The notes below the pieces were generated by a model that had not been told where the DNA came from, did no database searches, and worked only from the letters and a program-made list of their open reading frames with translations. From assembly GCA_037954235.1 (NCBI GenBank), contig JBBMOA010000019.1, positions 13,600,805 through 13,664,804 on the forward strand: a DNA stretch of 64,000 nucleotides, in the 5' to 3' direction. Both the position numbers and the translations under genes were made by a program. Below, in pieces: positions 1 to 10,662 of this stretch (positions within the stretch are counted from its first letter, which is position 1; each line of letters begins with the position of its first letter). The stretch comes from Aulostomus chinensis (Eukaryota > Chordata > Actinopteri > Syngnathiformes > Aulostomidae).

Positions 1-1956
1 AGTTGATATTTTAATTCATGGACCTCAAAGAAGCAGGAGTCTTTGTCAGTAGCCTGGTTTCCATCGTAATGTAAAGAAAATCTTTCACAGTTTGCAAAGA
101 AAAAAAGAAATGTGAATAAGGTGCATCACCATCAAGTGGTTGGAACGAATAAACTGTGGTAGTTTTGTCAAAAGATGGAGCTACGTAAAGTGTAGATTAT
201 GTACCCTGCAATAAAACAGAGAAGAAGTTGAGGTTACACACCAAAAACTTAACAAGCAGTTGCCCTGGCAACGCATACATCTTTGTGCATTTTTTTTCAT
301 GGATGAGACAAAGGAATATTCTGGTCCCTTTGTCTGTCCATATAAATCAATTGTTGTTGTTTCCAGCCATGTTGCTATGAAGAACCAAAAAGACACCGTT
401 AGCAGGAACAGGCTTCACATGAGTTCAGTCTGTCTCCATATTTGAGGATTCTGTCTTTTTCGTCCTCAATCCCATCCCATGTGAGGGTTGTTGGGGGGGG
501 GTTAATGATTTCTTTATTCGAATGTTTGAGTTTCCATCCCCCTTTTCCTATGCGATACTTCAAACTATGCATAAAAACAGGATGATGTGATGGAAACCCT
601 GCTTGTGAGAACAGACGAAGAGACTAGGAGGAATAAAAGGGGGGCGCCATCACCACTGCTTGTCCACCGACCCAAGCAGAAAGTCCAGTGTCCCCCCTGT
701 GTCCTGTCACAGTCCGACTGGCTGATTGACATTCCTGAATGCACCATGAAACCTCCAGCTGGGACCTTGAAGGGAAAAACTCTCTCCTAAATAAACATAC
801 AGTCCAACAGCTGCTTCGACTGAGAGAAATACTGGGTCTATCTATATGACACAGTCCCGGTGTGCACAGTGATTTCCACTTTTCCAGACAGTTGCTGTTG
901 ATCTGCATGCACTGTTTTCTCCAGTGATATACTCATTACCACAAAAAAAACTGTAAAAGAGTTGCAGCAGAATAATATGAAAGGGAAATATAGAAATTGG
1001 AGGTAAAAGTGTGAAGATGGATGGTGAGAAATGGATGTAGAAGCATTTTTGCTGCTTTTCTCCACAAAGATAAGCAAGGATGCACTGGAAGGCTCTCAGC
1101 TGTTTTTTCTTAAGTGCAGCTTACTGTAGAAAATAATGAGAAAAACAGGTTTAAACTGCTAAGTGTCAATTATAAGTGGCACGTTTTACTAGGCTGGCCT
1201 CATTCAAGAAAGAGTTTGTTGTTTAAGCATTTAGAAAATGGCAATAAATAAATATATCAAGATCACTCTTTTGCCTTGCTCTTTAGTTGGATTTCTATTG
1301 GCTGCCCGTGGAAAATGTTGAAGACAAATCCACATTACGCGACTGTATTCATGGGATGTCGCTTGCTGCCTTGAATCCCTGATAACAAGCTATCTCTGTT
1401 TTTGTCACCAAAAAGGAAGAAAAGGAAAGGAACCCAGATGAAAGTATGTCGTGAGGCACTGTTAACAAGCCTAACATTTCCTGTTGTGATGGACGACCCC
1501 CTTCCACACCAGTCAACCCTTGTAACCACAGAGTTAACGCATCATGAAACATAATATGTATAGGCAGGGCTGACATGATCATTTTAGCTGGAGTTAATTT
1601 TGGGTCCATGCACTCCCCTCCCATCTTCCTTGTTCTTGAAATATTTTATCATCTGATGAAGATTTAGTGCGTCATATTATCATACATATGACTATCCCTC
1701 ACGCTCAAGCCCTCGCCAGATGAGTTCACACAAAGCTTATTAATCTCGCGGCTGCCAGGTCAATCGCTCTGCGTTCCAGTTGGCGTTAGTGAATGTGGTG
1801 GCATTCCCCCGCATCAAGGAGGAGGCTGCATGGGCAGAGCTACAGTATAGCTGCTTCCGGTTAGCCGTCTGCTAACTTGAATGTGGATAAATGATTTAAT
1901 CATGCAGCAATTATGGAATTCCAAACACTATCTGACCTAATGGATCAAACTCTGCT

Positions 1957-1958
<2 letters not shown>
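1..1958. other. Gene-free stretch, no recognisable feature
   Basis: I see no gene or repeat family here. Open frames reach at most about 94 codons, overlap on both strands, and look like chance frames. The only local compositional feature is a short G run near 492-501. Confidence 0.6.

Positions 1959-2011
<53 letters not shown>
1959..2011. repeat. (GT)n microsatellite
   Basis: An uninterrupted GT dinucleotide run of about 26 units. It follows a short unique sequence and ends at GAGACGC. Likely length-polymorphic. Confidence 0.98.
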
Positions 2012-2013
<2 letters not shown>

Positions 2014-2512
2014 ACGCTCAAAACAATTTATCCACTGTTTTACAGCCCCAAGAGTAAGAGCAGGGTAGACCACAGCTGGGACGAGTATTTCTAGTTAGTC
2101 CTCTGCTAACTCCGCTAGTAGATCAAAACTGTGACAGTCCATTTGTTGGGGTTGTGTGACCCTAAACGCAATTTAGACTCTGTTTTTACAGCCAAAAGTG
2201 TAATGGCATGAGTTAATTTTGTCATTAGACAACTCACTTCAAAGTTAGCTTATCATCGTGAGGATGTATGCAAAACAGAATGAAAGCTAAAGTGAAGCGT
2301 GAGTCCCGGCTCGAGCGTAACTCAGATTGTTGCGATGGATCATTAACATCCCTTTAAAAAAAAAGAAAAAGCCAACACTGTCGCACCACAGAGGAAAAGC
2401 GCGGGCTTGTTGCAGCACTGTAATTACTGAAGTCACTTAAAACCATGTGACCGTTTTAGACTTGGAAGACAAATTTTAGGGGAAATTTTAGCAAGATATT
2501 ATTTAAACTTAC

Positions 2513-2533
2513 GAGAGAGAGAGAGAGAGAGAG
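2513..2533. repeat. (GA)n microsatellite
   Basis: A pure GA run of about ten units in otherwise unremarkable AT-rich DNA. Confidence 0.95.
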
Positions 2534-3962
2534 TTCAACCATATGGTTGTGTGCAACTAACCATTAAAATCAGGCTAAAGGGTGAAAGGAAGTGTGTTCA
2601 AAGGCTGTATAAATAAATCTTGATTTATTTATTTTTTATAGCTTTTGGGGGTTTTTTGTTTTATGTTCAATTCTAAGTGGCATTTAAGAGTTTCCCATCT
2701 GGTGCAAATGTCTTTCATTATGTTTTTGAAAAGTTAACTTTCCTTTTTCTCTTTATGACATCTGGAATATTCTCCAAAAGAGCGGAAACATTCTCACAGG
2801 CTTAAGAGGAATATAAGAGTGATGCATGTATGATGCTGTTGACTAATTGTGAGAAAACATCAACTTGATTCTACTAAACTTATCTATTCCTCCGTGGTAG
2901 TGGACAAATAAATATTGGGGAGGGAAAAAAAAAAAAGCCTCACTCTGCTGTGCTTTATCAAAGCCAACACAGCTGTAGAGGCAGATAAAAGGCACAAATA
3001 ATCAAATAAAACTCACAAATACACAGGGTTGGCCTGGAGACAGATGGATTTTTGACCCATGTGTCATACCATATCAAGGCAAGACACTCACAGATGGAAG
3101 TAAGGAGTGCCAAAAATGTTGGCCTTTTGTGATCTCACACACTTTGGGATTATTGGAGAATTGCGGTCCAAAAACAGCCAGACATCTTTTATCAAGCAGG
3201 CTTTGATTTTCTCTCACCAGAGGAGAATGGTGTGGAGATATCTAGCCTCCTTTGTGCCACTACAAATTACCCACCAGCGACTATATGAGAGCAAAATATA
3301 GGAACTGGCAAACGGATCAGTGTACTCGCCTCCAAAGATATTATCCTCGTTTGCCTTTTCCCTCACGGTTTTAAGCCTCCATTTATCTATTCAGATGGCA
3401 GGAATATTGCTAAAAAAGAAGGCTCATCCCATCATCGACAGCAAAATGATAAGTTTCTGTGTATTTGCAACGGTGAGTGGAAGTTGGAACATGTTATATT
3501 TATTTAAAGTAACAGTTATTGGCATTGCTATTTTCAAAGCATCAAATTGATTCAATATGAGCAATTATGCAGTTTATTTCCGCATCCTTCTATTGTACTT
3601 TTTTAACGCTTTTTTAATCTTAATTTGGAATATACATGAATATCTGAATTGATGGGTTAAGAAGGAAATTAACAAACTCAAAATGTCACGCCATACCAGA
3701 CTGTCACCTGTCCGATGCGATTGTTTCCTCCTCCTTCTCCTACTCAGCACTGACACTCGAGGCATTACTATGACCATCACATCTTCATCATGTGAAATCA
3801 AAACATGGAATAAAAAGTTAAAATGCAATCAGAATGGGCCTATTTATCTTTGTTGTCATCTGAAATGAATCGATGAACAGAAATGTCAATCATGGAGAGG
3901 AAATACCAAGCAACTTCCCACATCCCTACATCTCAGTAACAAAGAGCAAACAAGGATTATAA
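2534..3962. other. Gene-free stretch, AT-rich
   Basis: The sequence is AT-rich with short A runs (near 2927 and 2350). The open frames at 3107-3301 and 3320-3550 (64 and 76 codons) have no motif I recognise and no supporting splice or promoter pattern. Confidence 0.55.
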
Positions 3963-4012
3963 TGATGACGATGATGATGATGACGATGATGATGATGACG
4001 ACGATGATGATA
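3963..4012. repeat. (GAT)n imperfect trinucleotide repeat with GAC variants
   Basis: A run of GAT units interrupted by GAC at several positions. On the minus strand it reads as ATC/GTC, which explains the Ile/Val-rich stretch in the 113-codon frame at 3886-4227; that frame is therefore not a gene. Confidence 0.93.
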
Positions 4013-4142
4013 CTGACAGCATAGTGTTCAGGTTCAGTCGTTTTGGCCTCATATTCAATATTTGTAATTTTCGTTTTTAGATCTAGAGGTCCAGAAAAGG
4101 GCAAGAACAACAGGTGAACCTGAGGGGATCGAATCCTTTGAC

Positions 4143-4182
4143 CCGCTGAACCTAGAACAGCGGCCCAGAATGACGGGCCGCT
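4143..4182. other. Two mutually exclusive short hairpins
   Basis: CCGCTG (4143-4148) is complementary to CAGCGG (4158-4163). The overlapping AGCGGCCC (4159-4166) is a perfect inverted repeat of GGGCCGCT (4175-4182). The two stems share bases 4159-4163 and cannot form together. No function is implied. Confidence 0.6.
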
Positions 4183-4539
4183 ATATAATATATGAAATAA
4201 CATCTGAGTCTGTTTGAGCAATAACAAGTATGCATACTTATTGTATTTTTTTGTGGATTATGGTGTAACATGTCCAAGAACAATGCACAGATGTTGGTCA
4301 CCATTAATATATAACTGAGCTTAGAGTGTTAACTTATGTATTTCCACAGAAAAATGAGGTTCAACCTATGTCAATAATTAATGGACAGATTTATTCTTTG
4401 ATTTGTTTTTTTTTTACATAATTACTACGTCTTGGAAATAATGCATATGCAAGAAGGAACACATTGAAATGATGAAGAACCACACAAGGCACCAACTGTT
4501 TCATGGCCAGTTGTGGACAAAACATGAAGGTGAGAGAAG

Positions 4540-4705
4540 CCAGCTTGTGAGTTTGGGTTACTGGTTCAATTCCCAGGAAGTGAAGAAGCAGTGTTTGTGC
4601 TATCCTCATTACCACCACTGTGGTGCCCTTGCGCAAGACCTTTAATCCCAATTTGCTCTGTGGCCCAGGAGCTGTGGGATGGGGGTGTTCCTGCAGTAAT
4701 AGACA
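4540..4705 (+). repeat. Decayed tRNA-derived SINE-like fragment
   Basis: A B-box-like GGTTCAATTCC (4563-4573) is followed by a CTTGCGCAAGACC segment (4628-4640) and then text like the middle of common fish tRNA SINEs (the SINE-B copies at 27754 and 46383 have TTGAGCAAGATACTGAA in the same place). The head and tail ends are not clear. The family assignment is by resemblance only. Confidence 0.45.
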
Positions 4706-5125
4706 ACATCATTCTCAGTGAACAAACCCTGAACAAAGAAATATTGCAGTTCATAACGTTGAGACAAATAAAAAGAAAAGGGTGATGAACTGGAAACTTA
4801 GTGGCAACCACACCAGCAGCTGCTGTGGAGGGGAGCTGGGCTGCAGAGAATCATGTTCCTCGGTAACAGAGAGGTCAGTAAAGAAGGTGATAACTAGGCT
4901 GTGATATGAAGTTCAGAAGCAGAGAGTTCGTCCTCCTACTTGATGTATTCATTTCTTTCCAGCGTTCCCAAGCTTATTAATTTAGCAGGAAGGAAATAGT
5001 GCGAAAAGCCCTCCTGTGTCTAACCTCTCATGATAAATATTACACTGGAATAGCAATTGGGTTAGTATGTTTACACTGAATAATTCATAAGTGTCAGTGT
5101 TGCAAAGCAAAACATCCACCCTACA
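4706..5125. other. Gene-free stretch
   Basis: Nothing recognisable between the decayed SINE and the AT/GT microsatellite. Frames of 60-80 codons overlap on both strands. Confidence 0.5.
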
Positions 5126-5127
5126 TG

Positions 5128-5196
<69 letters not shown>

Positions 5197-5279
5197 TGTA
5201 TGTGTATATATGTATATATATTGTATGTGTATATTTATATATATATATATATATACTGTGTGTGTGTGTGTGTGTGTGT
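5126..5279. repeat. Compound (AT)n/(GT)n microsatellite
   Basis: About 65 bases of alternating AT are followed by interspersed TGTATATA blocks, a second AT block and a terminal (TG)n run. Alternating pyrimidine-purine composition makes it prone to cruciform, Z-DNA and slippage. Five overlapping frames of 61-108 codons on both strands (Tyr-Ile repeats) are artefacts of this repeat. Confidence 0.97.
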
Positions 5280-5538
5280 ACGTCACAGCTGCAAAAAACA
5301 AAAAACATGCATAGAACAGCAAGACAGCTACACCAAAGTGACCAAAGTCAGTCACTTACAGGCTGGAAATAATGTTTGACTTATTTGTCCTCAGCAGACA
5401 TCAAACAGTACAGAGAGCACTCCTTAAAGATGCCAGACCTCATTTATTGTTCTGATATTGTGAAAAAAGCAATACTGTTTTTGTCTAGTTGGCTTTGCAT
5501 GTTTCAAACTTGCTAAAATTGTTAGATGGAATGCATAA

Positions 5539-5932
5539 ATGCAGCACAGTGGTGCAGTGGTCAGCACTGTGGCCTCACAGCAAGAAGGTTCCGGGTTCGA
5601 GTCCTGGCTCCATCACAGGATCTTTCTGTGTGGAGTCTGCATGTTCTCCCTGTTCCTGTGTGGGTTCTCTCTGGTACTCCAGCTTCCTCCCACAGTCCAA
5701 AGACATCAAGAGGGGACGAGGCTGATTGATACTCTAAATTGACCGTAGGTGTGACTGTGAGTGTGAATGGTTGTCTGTCTCTATGTGTTGGTCCTGAGAT
5801 GGACTGGTGACCTGTCCCGGGTGAACTTCACCTCTCACCTGAAGGCCGCTGGAATAGTCTCCAGCTCCCCCCCCCCCCCCCCCCCCCCCCAGGAATAAGC
5901 AGAAGAAAATGGATGGATGGATGAATGGATGG
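5539..5932 (+). mobile_element. SINE-A copy 1, full length with TSD
   Basis: This is a complete copy of the commonest repeat in the window. A tRNA-like head carries an A box, TGGTGCAGTGG (5550-5560), and a B box, GGTTCGAGTCC (5594-5604), the internal RNA polymerase III promoter elements of tRNA-derived SINEs. The body follows, then a 24-base C run (5867-5890), then an AGGAATAAGCAG segment and an (ATGG)n tail. The flanks repeat ATGGAATGCATAA at 5526-5538 and 5933-5945, a 13-bp TSD (its first bases could be tail), as expected of target-primed reverse transcription. Frames of 67-78 codons inside are not genes. The family name is provisional; SINE-A is only a label used here. Confidence 0.9.
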
Positions 5933-6149
5933 ATGGAATGCATAAGCCAGAGTGTAGGGGGTCATCTGTGCTGAAACTTATTTTCTGAGGGCTTCAAAAT
6001 CTGCAGTGTCGCCCCAAAATAAATGCTCACAGAGCACTGGTAAGGTGAAGAGGCCAGTGGCCATGATGACGAGGGCTTCCATCCTAAGAAACCGTCGTAG
6101 AAGGATGTGAATATGGTAATATTGATCTTACTGATGGCAGTTGATTTCG

Positions 6150-6460
6150 TTCCTCAGTGTCCTTCTTGATGTCTGCCCTACAGGCCTGGAGCTGTTCTGC
6201 TTCTACCCTTCCAACAGCACGTGACACTGCAGTGACATGTGGCATCCCACAGGTGTCACTTCTCGGGCCCATCTGGTTTTAATCTACTTGTAGTCTGACT
6301 TACTATCAGACATCACAACATCAAGGTTGACTTCAATGCTGGCGACACAACCTGTCTCCAAAATCTTCACCCTAAACACCAGCTTGCATCAGCTCCTGAG
6401 TAACAACTGACTCCACATCAGGATCCAGCATGTATCTTTTTGGGCACAAATTTAATATAA
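6150..6460 (+). pseudogene. Decayed LINE RT fragment (L2-like pattern)
   Basis: Conserved reverse-transcriptase blocks of a non-LTR retrotransposon appear in the right order but in different frames. LELFCFYPSNST at about 6186-6221 resembles the block before motif B. CGIPQVSLLGPIWF at 6238-6279 matches the conserved GVPQGSVLGPLLF block. HHNIKVDFNAGDT from 6311 matches the HYADDT active-site block, with the catalytic YADD changed to NAGD. The loss of the aspartate pair, at least two frameshifts and in-frame stops make it non-functional. The clade is a guess from the spacing and wording of the blocks. Confidence 0.6.
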
Positions 6461-6904
6461 AACAATTCAGAAAATTCAATAATCCCTCCTTAACTGTGAC
6501 ATTTAAATAAGGTTAAATAAGTCATTGTGCCTGTGCAATAAAAGAAGAGAAGCAGTAAATTCCAAATGCTGTAATAGTTGCTCAGGATCCCCACCCCCAC
6601 CATGTACATCTCTCGTGCACCTGCAGCATTGTAATCACCATTGTCAGCTTGCTATGCCACACCATTCTTGGTATGAAGGTTTATACACCTCAGGCATGTG
6701 GTGCTGAAGACGTTAATTATTTTTCTCCTGTTGTCCAGTCTCCATTTGCTTTTTTTTTCTCTTTGTGGGGTGTGTTTTTTTGTGTCATGATTTTTATGGC
6801 GATAAAACAGGGTACATTTTTCCTTTTGTTTTGGGAAACACAAACACATCACCTTTGAATAACAAATTCCTTTTTCTGTACGGTCCTAATTTTCTTCTTT
6901 GTCA

Positions 6905-7252
6905 GAGTCTACCCACCACTATCCTGTACATGAGATACACTGATGACACAGCCTTCCTCCCACTGCTCAATGCCAACAATGCCTGTTATCATTCCATTCC
7001 CATTTCAGCACATGGTGCAACAATAACTTTGTCTGCCTTGCTCATTAGCCTCCCAGAGCCCTGTTCCATCTCACCATCACAGGAGATAATTCTCTTCCTG
7101 GTAGCACATTGTACAACAACACCAGCTTTAATCAGCATACCATGGATAAATGTTGTCAAGCCATCTGTAAAACACCTGTCTGTGTATTCTTTTGTGGAAT
7201 TGTCGCAACAGTTCTTCTATATGGTGTCTTTTGCTCAAACTCACCAATAAGA
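6905..7252 (+). pseudogene. Second decayed LINE RT fragment with YTDD box
   Basis: YTDDTAF (YTDD at 6936-6947) matches the catalytic F/YADD box of non-LTR reverse transcriptases. Changing frame downstream gives WCNNNF (7013-7030), like the WCDDNFL block, and then FNQHTMDKCCQ (from 7127), like the LSFNQHTDxICKKA block after the KYLGT motif. Together these follow the order of the RT palm-to-thumb region with frameshifts. Only about 350 bp remains. It differs in wording from the fragment at 6150, so two separate LINE insertions are likely. A 161-codon frame at 6765-7250 covers part of it and is not a host gene. Confidence 0.6.
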
Positions 7253-7563
7253 ATACATTTTTTAAGATAAAGCAAAATCATTGGTAACTGTGGAATTCAG
7301 ATCAAAATGCACATGAGTTGTAGTCGCAATGTAGTTATTTTTTTAGGATTATTTTATCCTAAAATTAAAACTCATCCAACTTATCCAAGTTTTGTATTGC
7401 ATGAACAATGAAAGAGGCCACCCACTCTACAAATAATTTACCTCTAACTATATGCAAAGGTGTATTCCAGCAGCCATACGAGCGTAACCCTGTCATCCAT
7501 GCATGACCCCTTAGTGGCTCTGTAAATCCTCTAGCTGTATAATGTTGTATGTTTTGCTTATTT
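7253..7563. other. Gene-free stretch
   Basis: AT-rich DNA with no recognisable element between the LINE fragment and the TGTC/TATC repeat. Confidence 0.5.
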
Positions 7564-7627
7564 ATGTGTATCTGTCTGTCTATCTAGCTATCCTTCTGTC
7601 TGTCCGTCCGTCTGTCTGTCTATCTGT
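7564..7627. repeat. Imperfect (TCTG)n/(TCTA)n tetranucleotide repeat
   Basis: TCTG, TCTA and TCCG units alternate over about 60 bases. Confidence 0.85.
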
Positions 7628-7847
7628 TCTGTTTTTCTTTGCAGCAGGGCTGTACCATCTGCCAAATGATCCTTTTCCAAAACAAAGCTTATTGCATCTT
7701 ATCTGACCTCAATGGGACAAACCCATTTATCTGGACTTGCATGATATCGACCCAGAACTCTCGGGCCCACAAGCTGGACCAAAAAGGTTTTTAGTAGACA
7801 ACAGCAAAACAAAAAAAAAAACCTGGAGAGTGTGCTTCTGGTGGTGT

Positions 7848-7925
7848 ATATACAGTATATATACAGTATATAGATATCTATCTATCTATATATCTATAGA
7901 TAGATAGATAGATATACCGTATATA
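7848..7925. repeat. (TATC)n/(GATA)n palindromic microsatellite
   Basis: TATCTATCTATCTATA (7875-7890) and its exact complement TATAGATAGATAGATA (7895-7910) are separated by four bases, giving a perfect 16-bp inverted repeat. It is flanked by two CAGTATAT copies on the left and CCGTATAT on the right. Confidence 0.95.
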
Positions 7926-9066
7926 TAAACCTAGACAATTCACGTATACATTTAATGCAGTTCATCCTCTTAATTGTAGGGTGAATGCTGCATATTTAGA
8001 GACTTCTGTGTGCTGTTTGGCCACTGAAAATGGCAATAACTTATCGTACCTACTCACTTTTAGCTTCTTCGCTGTCAAAAAAAAATGAACACTAACTTTT
8101 TGGGAAGTTCGACAATCCTCCACAGATTCATACAAGATAGATCCCCTTTTACCCTCTGTGCTGCATTAGGGAGCAGAGACCAGCAGACTGCTTGTTAGCT
8201 TAGCATAATGAATGCTACTGGGGAGAACTGGAAGCGCAATACAAATACACTTATGGATCTCGGTTTATTATTCCTTTTAAGTCAGCCGTGACCTTTTTCG
8301 TCTGCAAAAAAACATGAAACCACAGCAACAAAACAAAGGACCAAACTGTTGGATCCCTACTTCTATTCTGAACTCTGGGATTTCCAACAATATATTTTGA
8401 AATAATGCAAAATGTACAGAGAAGCTTATTAATCCAATTTTCTTGTCTGAGTTAACTATAAAAGGCTACACATATTTTCGCCTTTCTTGTGGTCCACCCT
8501 ACATTTCTTTTCATTTCAATACTATATGGAGAATGTATGTTATGCTAAATACATTCAGCAGCATTAACTGTCTTGGGGCAGTAACAAGCATTAATTTCCT
8601 TTCAATCCATATCTCCAGTGCAATAACTATGAGAGCCTGTGTAAAATAAATCTGTCATGAACGTAATCAAGATGAAATTGATGAAACTGATCCTTCACCT
8701 ATTCAAATGCAAACCAAAAGACAAGGTTGTGACTGGCATTTCATCATTTTTGATGGTTTGCAAGAGGAGGTGCGTGTTTGTGATAATGCGGGAACATGAA
8801 ATGATGGATGTGAAGCCAGCAGCTGAGATGTAGAGGAAGAAACGTCTGTCTATTCATGGGAAACTAGTGAGGTGTTCAAGAGAAAGACAGCTGGGGAGAG
8901 AGAAATTAATGCAACAAAAACAACTGTTAATCAAGGTTTACAAAAAAAAAGCCCTCTGGCAACTTGACAATTAAATAACGCTTTAAACCACCAGTGGATG
9001 ACTTCTGAAATGGGGTGGGGGGGGGGGGTGGATCCAGCTATGGATGGCAGAATAAGCAAGTGAACG
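7926..9066. other. Gene-free stretch; possible decayed repeat near 8060-8250
   Basis: The text around 8080-8250 (a TTTTTGGGAAGTTCGACAA segment and later TTAGCTTAGCATAA) resembles a dispersed fish repeat, but I cannot define ends. A G run lies at about 9010-9030. The 68-codon frame at 8443-8649 has no recognisable motif. Confidence 0.4.
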
Positions 9067-9074
9067 GTGTTATG

Positions 9075-9883
9075 CAGTATTGCCAACTTAGCGACTTTGC
9101 CGCTGTATTTAGCGAGTTTTCAGGCCCCTCTAGCGACTAATTTTCAAAAAAAGCGACTGGCGACAAATCTAGTGACTTTTTGTGGTGTCATTGGAGACTT
9201 TTGGAGACTCTGACATTAAAGCACATACCACCTACTCTTCTCAACAAGGAGCGTGTGCTGCCGTGAGCCTCTCCCCCGTCCCACAGCACTCACAGGCGGC
9301 CAAGCCCTCGCGCGTCACAGCAGTCCCTCCCAGCTGCAGTCACAGGAGACGTGTGGCCTCCTCCGCATCCAGACTGCGAATGAACCGCGCATGCGCGAAG
9401 CCGCCGCTGGTTGATTTTCTTTTTCATTTAGATTTAGATTGCACAAACTGTTTAAAATGTTATAGTTAAAAAGTTAATGTTTTACTGTTATTTGTTGTTG
9501 TTTAAAACCAAACAAAATTTTTAAAAACTTAAAAAAAAACAAAAACAACCAACAACAACAAAAAAACACTCAGTAACTCTGCCAAATTGTCTCAATTGGG
9601 TCAATTTTGCTGGTCCCAAGCCCGGATGAAGGAGATGGGTTGGTACTGTGACATAAAAAAAAAAAAGAATCGACAGAAGAAAGTTCATTTGTACGTCTAA
9701 ACATATTTGGGTTGTTTTTTTACCCATTTTTTTTGTCTCTCCCACGACATTGTTCCTCTCCCTTACAGCGTCCATTACAATTTGGCCAATTATGCAAACA
9801 AGGCGATGACGTCATTTAGCGACTTCTAGCAACTTTTAGGACAGCCAATAGCTACTTTTCTTACTGAGGAGTTGGCAACACTG
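9075..9883. mobile_element. Non-autonomous hAT-like DNA transposon (809 bp) with 8-bp TSD
   Basis: The left end starts CAGTATTGCCAACT and the right end finishes AGTTGGCAACACTG; these are inverted copies differing at one of 14 positions. The exact 8-bp direct repeat GTGTTATG flanks the element at 9067-9074 and 9884-9891. Eight-bp target duplications and CAG-starting ends are hallmarks of the hAT superfamily. Subterminal DNA is full of AGCGACTTT-like repeats in both orientations (9090-9180 and 9805-9840), typical of hAT transposase-binding regions. The centre has a GC-rich part (about 9245-9410) and an AT-rich part. No transposase frame is visible, so movement would depend on an enzyme made elsewhere. 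The 95-codon and 84-codon frames inside look like chance. Confidence 0.85.
9386..9397. promoter_or_regulatory. Perfect NRF1 consensus inside the hAT-like element
   Basis: CGCGCATGCGCG is a 12-bp palindrome that fits YGCGCAYGCGCR, the consensus of nuclear respiratory factor 1, at every position. It sits in the GC-rich core of the transposon. Binding depends on the site being unmethylated; use in vivo is unknown. Confidence 0.5.
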
Positions 9884-9891
9884 GTGTTATG

Positions 9892-10662
9892 TCAAACTGC
9901 TTTCAATCTCAGCCTAGTCTTCATAGAGTACTTCGTCTGAAATAAAACTTGGTTAAACATGCATCCTGTCCTTTCATCAGGGTTCTAGACCAAAATGGTG
10001 TCAGTTCCTTCCACTCTTGCCTCACAAGCAGTGGAAACACGACGCAAACCTGAACTCAGGATACAGAGAGGATCTCTTGAAAGGATTTGATACAAGTGAT
10101 CGGCAATGCAGGAGACAAATCTCCTATTATGTAATCAGCACTGCTATTTTTCTGTCATCTGTCACCATCTTAATGTTGCCCTGGATGGATCTTACTCACA
10201 TGATACCTATAAGTCAACCACCATTAGCTTCAAGCTAAATTATGTGGTGGGCTCATTCTGTATTCTGACTTTTCGGTAACAAAGAAGAGATGTAGGAGAG
10301 TAACAAACAAATACCTTTGTGAGCTCAAGTCACATATTTGTGCATACTTGAAACGCAAACACTTGATTTAAGTAGAGGACACGTCATGAATAAGCAGGAA
10401 GAAATTTTGCACATATTAACAACTCAATGTTTCGCAGCCTTTATGTATTAGATGAATCGAGCGTTAGCGTTAGTTCTGTCAGGCCGTGGTAGTCAAGCAC
10501 TATTGGCTTTCCGTCTATCAATCAAACTGATCAATCAGCTGATCTACAGCTGCCCCGCATCAGCTGAGCAAATCCCTTGCTTCTGATTGGCCCCTCTCAA
10601 CTTAAATGTCACCCGGCCTCAACTCCCGTTCTGCTAGCTCTGGCTATGCCGCTCTGCCCACT
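9892..10662. other. Gene-free stretch
   Basis: Nothing recognisable. The 73-codon frame at 10017-10238 has no motif or convincing splice context. Several CAGCTGATC-type short repeats occur at about 10530-10565 just before the CTG array. Confidence 0.5.

Noticed and set aside
3886..4227. 113-codon minus-strand frame with an Ile/Val membrane-like stretch
   Set aside because: The hydrophobic run is the (GAT)n repeat read on the other strand.
4982..5379. Five Tyr-Ile-rich open frames on both strands
   Set aside because: All are readings of the AT/GT microsatellite.
5539..5612. tRNA gene call on the SINE head
   Set aside because: A and B boxes are present, but the cloverleaf is degenerate and the unit continues into a SINE body with (ATGG)n tail and TSD.
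6765..7250. 161-codon frame as a host gene
   Set aside because: Its second half contains YTDD and shifted LINE RT blocks; it is a retrotransposon fossil joined to chance sequence.
7560..7930. CRISPR-like array
   Set aside because: Four-base tandem units without spacers; a microsatellite in a vertebrate genome.
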